Assembly (NCBI GenBank): GCA_022925895.1
Contig: JAKSYS010000342.1
Span: forward strand, 1-64,000
Source: Fragilaria crotonensis
Lineage: Eukaryota > Bacillariophyta > Fragilariophyceae > Fragilariales > Fragilariaceae
Reading direction: 5' to 3'
DNA length: 64,000 bases
A model generated the notes under the pieces. It had not been told where the DNA came from and made no database searches. It saw only the letters and a program-made list of their open reading frames with translations. Shown in pieces: positions 11,332-22,414 of this stretch (position 1 is its first letter; each line of letters begins with the position of its first letter). The translations under genes and the position numbers were made by a program.

Positions 11332-12513
11332 ATGTCCCCCACATCTCGAGTCCTCGTGGTGGGTTCGAGTGCTATTGGGTTACGGACGGCTGTTGAATTG
11401 CTTCGAAAGAACGTTTCCGTTGTTTTGCGATCGCCGGTCCCTCCCCTCCATACATCTGTCTGCAGTCAGGGTGCTGGTGGTCTGTGGATGCCCTTTCATT
11501 GTGATGATCCTCGGGTTGACAAATGGGCCATCGAAACACTCGATGAACTATATCCAATGGCTATGGACGCGACTAATCCACTAGTGGAATTGATTCCGTG
11601 TGTTGAACTCAAGCAAGATCATACAGGTCCGTCGGTAGAAGATTTTTTGTCTTCGGATTATCACATGGGTACTGGTGGGACATCCGGATTGCCTTCTTGG
11701 ACCAAGGATCAGCGACTTCAATTTCAACATTTGACAGCCGAAATGTTGGATTGGCAAAATAATCATGTATTCGGACTCCACATACCCTCTCTGAATACTC
11801 TCATGATGAACGGATACAAGCATGCATGGTTCTTTCAAAGTCCAATTGTCGATTCTCCCGCCATGTTGACGTGCTTGTTGGAGGAACTGGACAACCACAA
11901 CGACACAATTGACGTGGATGTGGATGTAGAAACCAATCGTTGGTACGAATCCCTTGACGACATGGTACATGATGCCAAGTCCCTCAATTGCGATACTGTC
12001 ATAAATTGTACTGGAATGGGCGCCAGATCTCTGTTGCAGGATGAGGATCTCGTCGGAGCAAGAGGCATCCTGTTGCATTTTGACCGTGACACTGTCCCCT
12101 GGAGGACTACCGAAACACCTTGGGATGAAGTACCGAAAACCAAACATGCAGCCATTTTTGCGTCAGAAGGGCCGTGGGGTACTGAGACAGAACCAGCCTA
12201 CATGATCCCACGAGGCGATCGACTTGTTGTGGGAGGCACCTATGGTCTGGGGGACTCCCGGACCGAAATTGCTGTGGAAGAACACAGACGGTTGCTGCAG
12301 AATGCAAACAATTTTGGAATTGACGTGGAATCGTCGAGTTGTGTCGTCGTGGATGAGTGGACGGGCTTCCGACCCAGTCGACCAACTACCATGTGTGAAA
12401 TTGACAAACGTATAACAGACGTGACCTTGGTGCATAGCTATGGTCATGGTGGATCGGGGTGGACTGTTAATGTGGGAGTTGCAAAAGATGTGGCAAAGCT
12501 GCTCGGTCTATAG
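11332..12513 (+). CDS. DAO: D-amino-acid / D-aspartate oxidase (FAD-dependent)
   Basis: A single-exon 393-residue frame. DAAO oxidatively deaminates D-amino acids to 2-oxo acids, giving ammonia and hydrogen peroxide. The N-terminal FAD strand-turn-helix RVLVVGSSAIGLRTAVELL (residues ~6-24) has a relaxed glycine motif. QGAGGLWMPFHCDD (~46-59) matches the DAAO GAGGxWxP motif. INCTGMGARSL and ARGILLHFDRD precede MIPRGDRLVVGGTYGLGD (~287-304). The end has the family signature VHSYGHGGSGWTVNVGVAKDV (compare NYGHGGxGxT), which binds FAD. The C-terminus is LLGL, not an SKL-type peroxisomal tag. It is convergent with the epsin gene, 180 bases away. D-Asp versus neutral D-amino-acid preference cannot be decided. 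Confidence 0.92.
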   Translation: MSPTSRVLVVGSSAIGLRTAVELLRKNVSVVLRSPVPPLHTSVCSQGAGGLWMPFHCDDPRVDKWAIETLDELYPMAMDATNPLVELIPCVELKQDHTGPSVEDFLSSDYHMGTGGTSGLPSWTKDQRLQFQHLTAEMLDWQNNHVFGLHIPSLNTLMMNGYKHAWFFQSPIVDSPAMLTCLLEELDNHNDTIDVDVDVETNRWYESLDDMVHDAKSLNCDTVINCTGMGARSLLQDEDLVGARGILLHFDRDTVPWRTTETPWDEVPKTKHAAIFASEGPWGTETEPAYMIPRGDRLVVGGTYGLGDSRTEIAVEEHRRLLQNANNFGIDVESSSCVVVDEWTGFRPSRPTTMCEIDKRITDVTLVHSYGHGGSGWTVNVGVAKDVAKLLGL

Positions 12514-12693
12514 GTCAACTTCTGGATTGTTGATGATCGAAACTGAAACCCCTATCTCGCTCAAGGTTATGTTGGTAATACTAATCCACCATCATGAGGA
12601 TCAAGCACATTCTGTTGTCAACAAACTGTCTCTGAGCATTACCACAACGCTTCATCTAATTTATTGCAGAGCAAATAACTGCAAGTTTTTATC

Positions 12694-15193
12694 TTATCTC
12701 CAGCCTTGCATAGGTTGACCACCCATTTGCCCTCCCATTTGTCCTCCACCCATCATTCCACCTTGCATGCCCATGCCGCCTTGCATCATCTGAGGATTCA
12801 TTCCTCCTTGTTGAGGCTGTTGCATCATTTGAGGATTCATCATCATGCCACCCTGTTGCATTCCTCCCATACCAGTGGCGGCCATACCTTGACCCTGATG
12901 CATAGGACTACTCATCATACCTTGCTGATTCTGCATCATCATACCCATTTGGGGTTGCATCCTGCCCATCTGTGGTTGCATGCCTCCCATCTGCGGTTGC
13001 ATGCCTCCCATCTGCGGTTGCATGCCTCCCATCTGTGGTTGCATGCCTCCCATCTGCGGTTGCATGCCTCCCATCTGCGGTTGCATGCCCATACCTCCGG
13101 CCACAGGATGCATCCCCATACGCGGCTGTTGTTGTGGAGTCAGCATGGCCTGCGGGCTCATCAAACCAATGACATCGGCACCCCCAGCAGCAGGGCCAGC
13201 CGAAGAGAAAGGAACGTTAGTGGGCAAGTTGGATTGAAAGCCTGGAGTCGTTGTGTATTGAGTGGGATTCTGACCGTAGGCAGACTGATTTGCGGGCACG
13301 CCCATGGTCATACCCATAGGAGTTGACGGTTTCTTGCTCTGATTTTTCGACAAACCATCCAGCTGAATAAGACGGCTCAATGGATCGTTCGTCGGAACAA
13401 CCGATTTTTTCGGGGCGGCATCTTCAAAATCGCCGAAGTCGTCATCTGCACCTGCTGGAGCGGATGTCATAACACCAATCGGTTGCTGCATCATTCCATT
13501 CCCGTTCACAGTTGTGTTTGTCATTCCAGTCGACACGTTCATTTGTCCAAATGCATTATTCATCTGGTTCATTGGCGTGTTTGCCGATTGAGGTGCAAAG
13601 GCGTCAAATTGCATGCCCTGTTGCGCTACAGGTTGTGGTGTTGACATGACGGCAGGAGCTGGTGCTGCGGCAAAGTCGCCGAAATCATCAAATTGATCAA
13701 CTGGCTTTGCAACTGGTGCAGACGCCCCAAACGCATCAAACGCCACAGGAGCATTTGCGGCGGGTACCGGAGCCGACTGTGCAGGAGCGTCGAACGAAAA
13801 CAAATCCAACACTGTCCATGGGGCGACACAGATGAGCTACAACACATGCGGGAAATAGTAGAGGACAACAGAACTACTCACCGGGCTCAGCTGGTGGAGC
13901 TGGCACGTCTTCCTCTGCAGGAGATTTCTTCTTCTTCTTGATAACTTTCTTCCTTGGGCCATCGTCTGGGATAGTCGCAAAGGTTGGAGCCGCGGGCGCT
14001 GAAGCAGCAGCTCTGGTTGCCGAATCGTCCGAATAGCGACCACTAAAACCTCCGCCCGAATCTCCACCATACGAAGAATCATTGTATCCACCAGTGCCAC
14101 GTCCTCCGATGCCCGATTCGCCATAACCACCGCCAGCTCCGCTGCTTCCGCGATTCTCCCAATTGGTGTCATTGCCGTATCCACCATATTGACTGCTACC
14201 TCCTCCGCCACCACCGAAACCTCCGCCACCAATACCGCCGACATCATGACTCCCGACACCGGCCATTTTTGTACCGAATCGCTCTCTTAACTGCTTCGCC
14301 TTGCTCCGCTCTTCTCGAATGCGCTCGTCGTCACTCAACATTTCTACCAACTGCTTAGACTTTTCACGCACTCCGAGTCCGCGATCGACTTTTCCTTCGT
14401 AGTAATTGAATTGAAAATGTTTCTTGAGGAGATGAGAATGATTGCGTGCATCATCCACGCAACGTTCACTGCCATTCTTGATCAAGTGTTCGAGCAGAGT
14501 TAGACCTTTGAAGACGACGCGCCAAGCCGCGGGGCGTTGGTTCTCAATGGATTCCCACATGAGACGCGTCACAATTGGAACTGTGTTGACATAGAAACGG
14601 GAGGAACATGTGTGTGAGAGACCTGTGCGCGCGGGCACGGGGTGATGCTATTGTTGGTAGACAACGGGCAACTCACATTTATCGTAATCATAAGTATCGC
14701 GGGCGACGTCGTTCATTAACGACGAGGAAGATCCCCAGTTCTTGTGCGAAAGCACTTCATAAACTCGCGCTTCGACTTCCGACTTGGGTTTGGCCTGGTT
14801 GAAACTGAATACGTAGCACAAGCGTACAAGGTGAGATTAGAGCGGATATCATGGACGTGGGGTTTGCAAGTTCCAAGAACGATAACAAGGTGTCAACACG
14901 ATGATTCAAGTCGGCACTTGGCCATGGTTGCCAACATAATCTGACCACGACATCGGTGTGGTCCTTCGTACGACCGTACCGTAGGCACGCGCCTTCCTAC
15001 GTAAATTTGAATCTGCTACTCGGACTACAGTCGCTGTTGGCGGCAGGTGCACGATGCAAACGTCCGAGCTCAACTATCCAAAGCAACAACCACCCACTCT
15101 TCAAGCGTTCTGCACACTTCTTCAAATAGCAACTCACGCATCTTCAGCCGCATTCCTCAGGCTGTCAATCGTCAAATCCTTGATAAAATCCAT
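12694..15193 (-). CDS. Epsin (ENTH-domain clathrin adaptor, 4 exons)
   Basis: Exons 15193-15138, 14804-14677, 14580-13882 and 13811-12694, with GT-AG introns of 333, 96 and 70 bases; phases agree and give 666 residues. The ENTH domain (residues ~1-140) begins MDFIKDLTIDSLRNAAEDA and includes NQAKPKSEVEARVYEVLSHKNWG, SLMNDVARDTYDYDKFPIVTRLM, VVFKGLTLLEHLIKNGSERCVDDAR and GLGVREKSKQLVEML; it binds phosphoinositides and bends membrane. A Gly/Ser/Tyr-rich linker follows. The C-terminal half has DDFGDF and LDLFSF motifs resembling AP-2/clathrin-binding peptides, plus MQPQMGG repeats. Epsins link membrane, clathrin, AP-2 and EH proteins such as the one at 7.6-10.8 kb. No NPF is evident in this epsin. 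Confidence 0.93.
12944..13090 (-). repeat. 21-bp tandem repeat in epsin (MQPQMGG heptapeptide)
   Basis: Six nearly identical 21-base units fill 12965-13090, with one more diverged unit at 12944-12964. On the minus strand each encodes the heptapeptide GMQPQMG. Units differ mainly at a single C/T position, so the array is young or homogenised. It lies in the disordered C-terminal part of epsin. Confidence 0.9.
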
Positions 15194-15354
15194 GGTCGAA
15201 GGTTTTGTGATCCCGGTCACGTCCACTGTATACAGCAGGTTTCAACCTCGACCGTCCTCGCGTACAGATATGTAAAATTTGTAGCACGCATACAAAATCC
15301 TAGAGTAAAATTCTGAAAGATCTTACTGAAATCGAACTCCCTCCACGATAGTCA

Positions 15355-18300
15355 TTATAAAAAAGCACCACCATTAACATTGTCATTCTCATCCTCTCCT
15401 GTCATTACTTCTTCCCTCAAAACAGAATTGATGAAGCCAAGGTCAAAGTCAAGGGCACATCTGTGACCTTTTAAGTTCTTTGCAAGCTTCTCAATCTCAG
15501 GTAAGAGAAGCTCCTGTTTGGGAGGGGCCTCGGCACCAGCAGCGGCAGGATTGACTTCTCGCGCCTGCTGCAGGTAATGGTAAGTGCATATACGCCCGAG
15601 CCCGGGCGGCAAACTCTCAACTCTGTCCTTTGTTATCACATTTTGCGATGAAGTGCATTCTCTCACAAGTGCCTTGAAGTTTTCCCTTCCCCTCTTGCGT
15701 GAAATGGGTACACGGCGGTAGTATGACTTAGCTTGACCCCAGCAATACTCAACTCCCTCACCGGCAAGCTCAGCATGGAATTTCGGAGTGAGATCAACGG
15801 TCACGCCAGTTGAGTACCCAAGTATTGAAGTGCTGTCTCCTCGTGCTTAAAGTCTTTGCATTCAGAAAGAAGATGCCTCAGTGAGTACTGTAAGTTGACA
15901 ACGCCTGTAATTGGATTCTTTCTCCGTCAATATACTTTTCTAACTGGCGTTCATCAATCATCCCCGCTCCCACAGAGCTTGGAAGACCTTTCAGTTGTCC
16001 CTCCCACCCTAGTAGAATTTGCTCTTTATCTTCGTAAAGGTCAATGCCACGTATCCTGGCAAAGTCTTGCAGTTCTTTTCGTGTAGCTTCGTTGCTGTTG
16101 GAAGGTCACTCCAGCATCAGTCAGAGCGTTAACGAGCTGCTTTTTGACCGTTCGACTCGTTTGCTTTTCCCTGTTGCTCGGTTGTGCCGTTGGATTTCTC
16201 GCTCTTCAGGTGTAAGATAAAATGGGCCGCTATCACCAGGCTTGAAAACGAAGGATTGAGTATCGCCTACACTAAGAGAACGAGGTAAGTGGGGACCGAG
16301 AAAGCCTTCTTCATGCAGTATTGTTGTGTCTCTAATGATTGCTTGGGCTCCTCCATAGGTTCGCGACATTTGAATTGTGTTCAGTGCGCCAGGTCGTTTT
16401 CGGGCGTGTCCCTGAGAATGATCGAAGAGAAACACTATGTCGTACTCAGGGTACAGGACACGAAGGCAATCGACAACATCCTCCAACTGCACACTCATTT
16501 GAAAGCCATTCCAATAACCTTCGTTGTTAGCCCCTATGTACAAATATCGTACAAACGGTGATTCAGTCAACAACGGTTTCTGAGTTGTCTTCAAAACCTC
16601 GACTGCAGCTTGGGAATCAATGTAAGTCTTGCCGATTCGTTGTTGTTCGTTGATCTTTGCTAACTCATCTTCTGAAAGGTCTCGTCCAAAACCAAACTCA
16701 CGAGATACGAAGGCGGAAAGCATGAATCCGTCGCCTTCCGATTTCGGAAGAAGTGGTCGCTGACCTTTCGGTCCCACCCAAGTCTTACTTCCGAGGTGAT
16801 ACTGAGCGAAGACGCTCTCGTCTTGTCCAATTATCATAAGTGGCTTTGTTCTTGCCGAAACTCGTATGCTTGTGGTTGCTTTCTTTTCTTGGCGGTTGTT
16901 GAGTCCTGCAGCTGGATCATCTTGGTGTCGTTCCTTGTCTTGGTTCCGCTGCTGTAAAGAAATACGATTCCAGTAATCAACGTGAATTTCAATCCTTTCC
17001 TCGTTACTTTGAATGTCAAAATAGGAATAGCCAAAAGTAACATTTAGGTTGTTGATCGTCCTCGCCTCATCCAATGATAGTTGAATCAACGCTTGCAATA
17101 CGGTTCATACTCAGTCAAGTACCGTTTACAGAATATGGTACGGTTTGCAACAACATCATCGCGTTCATGCCCATCAACATAAAAACTCTTTGCGACTGTC
17201 ATACTGAAAGCCTAGAAGTCTCATCCATCTCCAAGTTGTGGTCAAGCTCATTGATTCAAGTCGATGTGCACGTAGAAACATAGCAGTCACTCGACGCCTA
17301 GCTTGTCAGGTGGGTCTGCTGTGTTACTGGTGACGGCGGTAGTCATGATTGTCGTCTCCTTTTCCCAAGTCGCTGTTAGTCTTGGTATAACGGTGTTAAC
17401 GATCAAATCATGGACGCTCTCTATTGTTAGTGTCGCTAGGTTTCTGACTCCAAACGTCACAATCTGATCCTTTGCGTCTGGGAATACTTCCAGAAGTCGC
17501 GGCATGGGACGCTTTCCATCGAACGAACGGGTTTGGATGGGCGAAGCTCTCGAACTTTCGAAAGATCTTGTTCCAATTCGCAACTGTCTTGTAGAACTTT
17601 GCTTGATTGAGGCCGAGACGGTTCAAATGCTTACAAGCCTCCTTGCAGCAGTCATGCCATGTCCAATTGTTCATCTTCTCTATCGCCAATTGGTATGCAA
17701 GGCATAGAAATACTGCTCGTTGTCGTATCTCAAATATCTCGCTCTTCGAACAGAAGTCCTTGTCATCCCTTCCAATGATGACATTTCGCCAACTCTCTGC
17801 ATCCTCATGAACCGATTGCAGGAGTTTGATCCTCCGCTCTACTGCTTCCTTTGCACTTTCGCGGTGTCCTCCAAGTATAGCACTGGTATTCTTTGGTCTA
17901 AAGACCTGTCGAGCTTCAGGACTATCGGGCCAATAGGATGAGGACACTCCTAGTAATTCTGGCGATCATCCTCATGCTGTTCTTGTCTTGCTCCTATGCT
18001 GGTTGTACTTTCGTCAATCCGTTGCCGCTTGCTAGGAGATTCTTGTTCAAGAAGTTGAGAGTCACGATTTATGGATTCACGACTGTCAGCATCATTATTT
18101 TCGTCACATAGAGATAGCGAAGGTCTCGCTCTTGTTGATGGAATAATGAGGACATTTGCCGCTACTTGGAAGACTTTATCCTTCCATGCTTGGTCCAACG
18201 GACATGGGTATACCACTTGTTGCTTTTCCAAGGTCAAATAATAGTAATGACGGTGCTGGAAGCTTACTCGGAAGATTCCGCTCTCGTTCGAGCCGTCAAA

Positions 18301-18533
18301 TCTTGTCATAACGGATCCGAATGACCCTGACCTCGCAAATGCTGCATTAAATTGGCGGACTGTGAAGTTGAGGAAGCATCAATATGACCCAATTTTTGAA
18401 GTGCCTCCACCCAAGTTTCAGCTGGCAGCCAGCAATTCATCAATCGAGGTGCATAGACTGTATCGGAACGAATCAACATGACTGCACTGGTGACAACGCT
18501 GCCAGTTCTTCTCTCAGCCATCGAGGTAAACAA
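15355..18533 (-). mobile_element. Decayed DDE transposon (family also present at 26.2-27.5 kb)
   Basis: Pieces of one transposase lie in order on the minus strand. From 18533 to 17287 are an N-terminal domain and a helical DNA-binding-like segment (TWHDCCKEACKHLNRLGLNQAKFYK). From 17098 to 16121 is the catalytic core with GQDESVFAQY (first Asp), FLFDHSQGHARKR (second Asp) and LSIGDTQ-like SVGDTQSFVF. From 15804 to 15355 is GEGVEYCWGQAKSYYRR, likely the third acidic residue, resembling IS630/Tc1-type E motifs. At least three frame changes (near 17525, 16090 and 15870) interrupt it, so it is inactive. I recognise it as a diatom-type DDE superfamily transposase but cannot place it in a named superfamily with certainty. 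Terminal inverted repeats were not found. Confidence 0.7.
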
Positions 18534-18596
18534 CCCAGCCCCGTCAGAGCCCTACGTTGGAGTATTTGGGAGGTATCTGTTAGGGCTGGGTTGTTT
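18528..18596. repeat. Inverted repeat at the head of the DDE element
   Basis: AAACAACCCAGCCC (18528-18541) is the exact reverse complement of part of TAGGGCTGGGTTGTTT (18581-18596), and CCCTA recurs inside at 18550-18554. The arms enclose about 39 bases and form a strong hairpin. It overlaps the start of the transposase frame, so it may be a subterminal repeat of the element. Confidence 0.75.
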
Positions 18597-18600
18597 CAAA

Positions 18601-19528
18601 AGAGTGCAATTGTTATGAACGACGGTGTGTAATATCATTGTGGAACCACTTGCTTCCAACACGAGAGATAATTCTTTTTGATGACGTCATCACTAAGTTT
18701 CAATTGGCTACATGTACATTTTGTACTGGCTGCTGCGCCAGGTTTCTTGGAGATAAAACCTGCTGTAGAAGTACGAGGACCAAGCTGGGCCAGTCACTAG
18801 TGCAGTGCGGTTGTATGCGTGGGCTACGACCATAGTGCTCCCCGGTACCTCAGTATGGTAGAGTACTGATTGACAAAGTACAGTCTCCAGAATCCAGCGC
18901 ACAGATCCAGTGCCGACAGCACGACTCTTACGGCTATGCATATGACTGCCCAACTGGCCAATGCAATCATGCTATGACCCTTTTCCAAATACACTGTTAA
19001 AAGTATATCTGATATACATATATATCTACATATTGTATGTGTATCATGCTTGTGATAGCAAATTTTATTCATGTATTATGTATGCATGTATGCGCATTCT
19101 TCACTGTTGACGGACAGGTTTTCTCCGTTGATTAACGTGCTACCACGTACTCTTCATATGCTAGGGCAAGTACCTGGTACCGGTACCCTGGTACTTGTCT
19201 GCGTATGATACATACTACATACCAGGCCACGGTGATAAGTTACTACTACATACTACATACATGTCCTTCGTGGTACAGCGATCAACTGTGATCCTGTACC
19301 TGGTATGTTATGACGAGTGCCAGTACAAGTGCATTATGTTCTGCAAACTTGATTCCGGAGTACGACTAGTACTCGAGTAATCCTAAGTCCTAAGACTCGC
19401 TACTTGTACTCTTGTACTTGTACTTGTACTTGTACTACAAGTCGCAGTCAACCGACCGCAACAGAGGATCGTTCAACATCACTTGCGTTCCGACTTTCAA
19501 CTTCATTTTTCCTGTTCCATCGAGGGCA
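18601..19528. other. Intergenic, GTAC-rich
   Basis: No gene seen. The right part (about 19160-19440) is crowded with short palindromic words such as CCTGGTACCGGTACC and GTACTTG, and a TACTTG tandem run lies at about 19405-19438 just before the RNA-binding protein gene. Confidence 0.5.
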
Positions 19529-21247
19529 ATGGACAACAAAAATACTGTACGAGAACGAGGATGGTCCATGAACTCGGAACATTCAGACAAGTCAGAGCAC
19601 GAAGACTTGACAGAGGACCAAAAGAAAATGCTTTTGGAAAACTTTCCTAAACCTAACGACGATGGTGATAGTGACGACGATCAAGAAGACATGTTTCGTC
19701 AGGACGACGAGGAGGAGGATGGTCCTCCTCGGAAGAAAGCAAATACATCACAATCATCAACAGCAAGGAATGTAACGACTGTGGCTCCTGAGTTGTTGAC
19801 GCACGCAAAAGCAAAACTATCCAAGTGGGCCGCCCGACTCTTTGACCCGAATCGGATACGTGGGCTCGTTGAAGCACCCCAAGTTATACCCCTCAATGAT
19901 GAATTCCTAAAAGCCTTTGGACAGAGAGAAAAGGAATTCGATTCCAAGCTGGGGCGAACAATACAGATTGATCGAGATGAAATCATTGGAGAAGATGATA
20001 ATGACAACGATGACGAGGACGCTCCACAAAACGCAAAAGCCAAAGATGCCAAAGGAGACGAATCCAGTCGAAAGATCAAAATCGCTAACCTGGGCTTCAC
20101 AACGACACAACAAACCCTCACCAAACTGTGTAACACCTACGGTCCCACGACTCTCGTCAACCTCGTCATGGAAAAGAATGTCCCCCAACGTGCCCACCTC
20201 AACATTGGTCGCGCATACGTTACGTTCGAACGTGCCAGCGACGCACAGGCCTGCATGGACCACATGACAACCTGCGAGGGTCGCAAATTGCGCCTATCAT
20301 GGGCTCAGGAAAAGGTCCCTTCGTCATCGGCAGCCTCGGGAGGTCGAAACGCTGTCGGCAATGGCCCAAATCGATACTGGGAGCGCGACATTTCCACGAA
20401 ATGCTTTCGATGCCAACAAGTTGGACACATTGCTACCAATTGTCCGAATCCAAACAAAGTTCCTCCATGTCCACTCTGTGGGAATGTTGGGGCAAACTAT
20501 CACGATCTACGCGATTGTCCAATCTCGCGCTTTTGTTTCAGATGTGGTTTGCCAGGGCACATCAATCGCGATTGTCCTTCGTATACCACCATTCCAAGAC
20601 GAGTCTTTTGCTCTATATGCTTTGGATCCGGCCATTATCGTACAAATTGTCGTCAGGGACCATTGGCAGCCGCCGATTTGCCAAAAGCAAAATGTATGGT
20701 GTGCGGCGAGATTGGACATTTTATGTGTCGAGAGATGAAATGGTTCTTTGGATTGGATGGCGTCACTTGCTTTAATTGTGGTGGGAGTTCTCATCATGGA
20801 TACAAGTGTGAGCGTCCGCGGCTGGAGCAGTGTTCGAGAGACGAAACTGTTGCGAAACGTGAATTGGAACAGGCACCTGCCATGCAATTGTAAGTAATCG
20901 AATGTGGTGGAAATCGTGATGCTTTTGTGTTGTATTTGCTGCACAGACATCAACATCACGCCTAACGACCTTTCTTTCAACGTAGACAAGACCAGCTGGA
21001 TCAAGTTCGTAGTCGTGGTAGAGAGCGGAGTCGAGATTCTCGGGATGTACAAGAACGAAATATTTATCGTCCAGCTAGACCCCTGAGTCAACCTCCACCC
21101 ACCCGTGGATATCGAGACAGCGGAAATGGAAGTGATCGGGGGCGAAGTTACAGTAGTGGCAGGAGTGATGCCGATTCTAGGTACGAGTCTAACAAGGCAG
21201 CATCAGATGGACAATTTCGACGCGGGACAAACAGTCGGGGATACTGA
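19529..21247 (+). CDS. RRM plus six CCHC zinc-knuckle RNA-binding protein (2 exons)
   Basis: Exon 19529-20889 and exon 20986-21247 with a 96-base intron (GTAAGT donor); 540 residues. An in-frame ATG at 19412 lies in a TACTTG repeat and is less likely than 19529. Residues 1-180 are acidic with a DDDQEDMF stretch. An RRM spans ~181-260 (KIKIANLGFT...GRAYVTF). Six CCHC knuckles follow from residue 292: CFRCQQVGHIATNC, CPLCGNVGANYHDLRDC, CFRCGLPGHINRDC, CSICFGSGHYRTNC, CMVCGEIGHFMC and CFNCGGSSHHGYKC. The second exon gives an Arg/Ser/Gly tail. Multiple knuckles recall Air1/Air2-ZCCHC7 of the TRAMP/exosome pathway, but the added RRM is unlike those, so a broader role in RNA processing is the safe call. 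Confidence 0.85.
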
Positions 21248-21433
21248 AATGGTAGTTATTCGCTAATGCTTCTCTGAAATTATTATCGACTATGCCAATC
21301 TACAATATTTGTTTGTTGAGATTTGCTTCCTCTCTATAGCGTTATTTGTTCATGATCTTCACGTCGAGTAAGTCATGACAATCCTTCTCTCGCGACCTTT
21401 GATTTCCTCCTTGACCGGCGAGGAGTCGCAGTA

Positions 21434-22414
21434 TTACTTTCGTGTGACACAGACAGGGCTCCGACTTTTGGAGATGCTTTGCCTTGATCGTCTACGGTAA
21501 GCTTCTTCTTCGACAACTTCACTTCCTCTGGATGCATGTGATGAAGAGCACTTGTCACTTGATGAACGAGACTCGCTCTCCTCAGACATGTCTTCAGCGT
21601 AAACTTCCAGAAGGATATCATTCAACATCTGTTGCGTTTCTTCAACATCTTCTCGCAAGATTCCGGAGAACTTTTCAACAGCTCGGAGGAAGGCTCCTTG
21701 TTCTCGAAGACTCACCATGGATTGATCCATTCCTTCCACGGCATTCAAAATAGCGGCCAAGGCCACATGCGACGGGAGACAAGCAACGAGACAGTAGTTG
21801 GGTGTGACCAATTCCGTTTGAAATCTCGCATAGTCCATAATGGCTGTTGCCACGCTGGGTTGGACCGAATCGGGAAGGAGGGCCAAAAAGTGTTGCACAA
21901 AGGCAAGGATGGTGGGACCCTGGATGCGCCAGTTCAAGGCATCCAGCACGCTTTGTTCCATATCCATAATCTCAACCTCATTGTAGGCGCCGCGACTCAG
22001 ATCGGCCAAGAGTGAGGTTTCCATTTCGAGAGGTTCGTGCAATTTGATTGCCATGTACAATGTTGTCATGGCGACCAGCTGATAGTCCTTGCGATCCAAC
22101 AAGGCGTATCTTCCCTTTCGTGTTGCGAGGTAGCGATCCAGGTAGGACATGGATATTGAGACGGTTTCTCGTCGAAATTTGCAAAAATCTACCACCTGAT
22201 AGCACCATTCACACATTTTCACTCGGCATTCTTCATCGACTGGCTTTCTTGCCTTGCGGAGTTGCTTGGCATTGTCTTTCAAGTAATCAGTGCAAACATA
22301 CGTTGTTTGTTCTTGTTTTCTCATTGCTTTAATTCGGTCTGCGACCTCAGATGCGTCCATGCGAGGGAGTAAGGCATCCTCCAGAGGAATTGTGACGAGG
22401 GGAAGGGCTGGCAT
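21434..22414 (-). CDS. Cyclin (diatom-type)
   Basis: A 326-residue intact frame. The cyclin N box runs from about residue 58: DEECRVKMCEWCYQVVDFC, then RRETVSISMSYLDRYLATR (compare the cyclin-box R-x-T...YLDRFL) and LVAMTTLYMAIKLHEP. The second cyclin fold begins near NWRIQGPTILAFVQHFLALLPD. The C-terminal tail is Ser/Arg/Glu-rich (SEESESRSSSDKCSSS) and could carry degradation or phosphorylation sites. Diatoms have a large expanded set of such cyclins, some responding to nutrients or light; which CDK it partners is unknown. An overlapping frame at 21373-21621 would give a different tail ending KSKVAREGLS, so the last 30 residues depend on the sequence being correct. Confidence 0.85.
   Translation of the reverse strand: MPALPLVTIPLEDALLPRMDASEVADRIKAMRKQEQTTYVCTDYLKDNAKQLRKARKPVDEECRVKMCEWCYQVVDFCKFRRETVSISMSYLDRYLATRKGRYALLDRKDYQLVAMTTLYMAIKLHEPLEMETSLLADLSRGAYNEVEIMDMEQSVLDALNWRIQGPTILAFVQHFLALLPDSVQPSVATAIMDYARFQTELVTPNYCLVACLPSHVALAAILNAVEGMDQSMVSLREQGAFLRAVEKFSGILREDVEETQQMLNDILLEVYAEDMSEESESRSSSDKCSSSHASRGSEVVEEEAYRRRSRQSISKSRSPVCVTRK

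Noticed and set aside
12706-13326. His/Leu-rich 206-residue frame on the plus strand
   Set aside because: It is the antisense shadow of the epsin MQPQMGG repeat region; the composition follows from the repeat.
19412-19528. N-terminal extension of the RRM/zinc-knuckle protein
   Set aside because: It lies in a TACTTG simple repeat (YLYLYLYY); the ATG at 19529 gives a normal acidic start.
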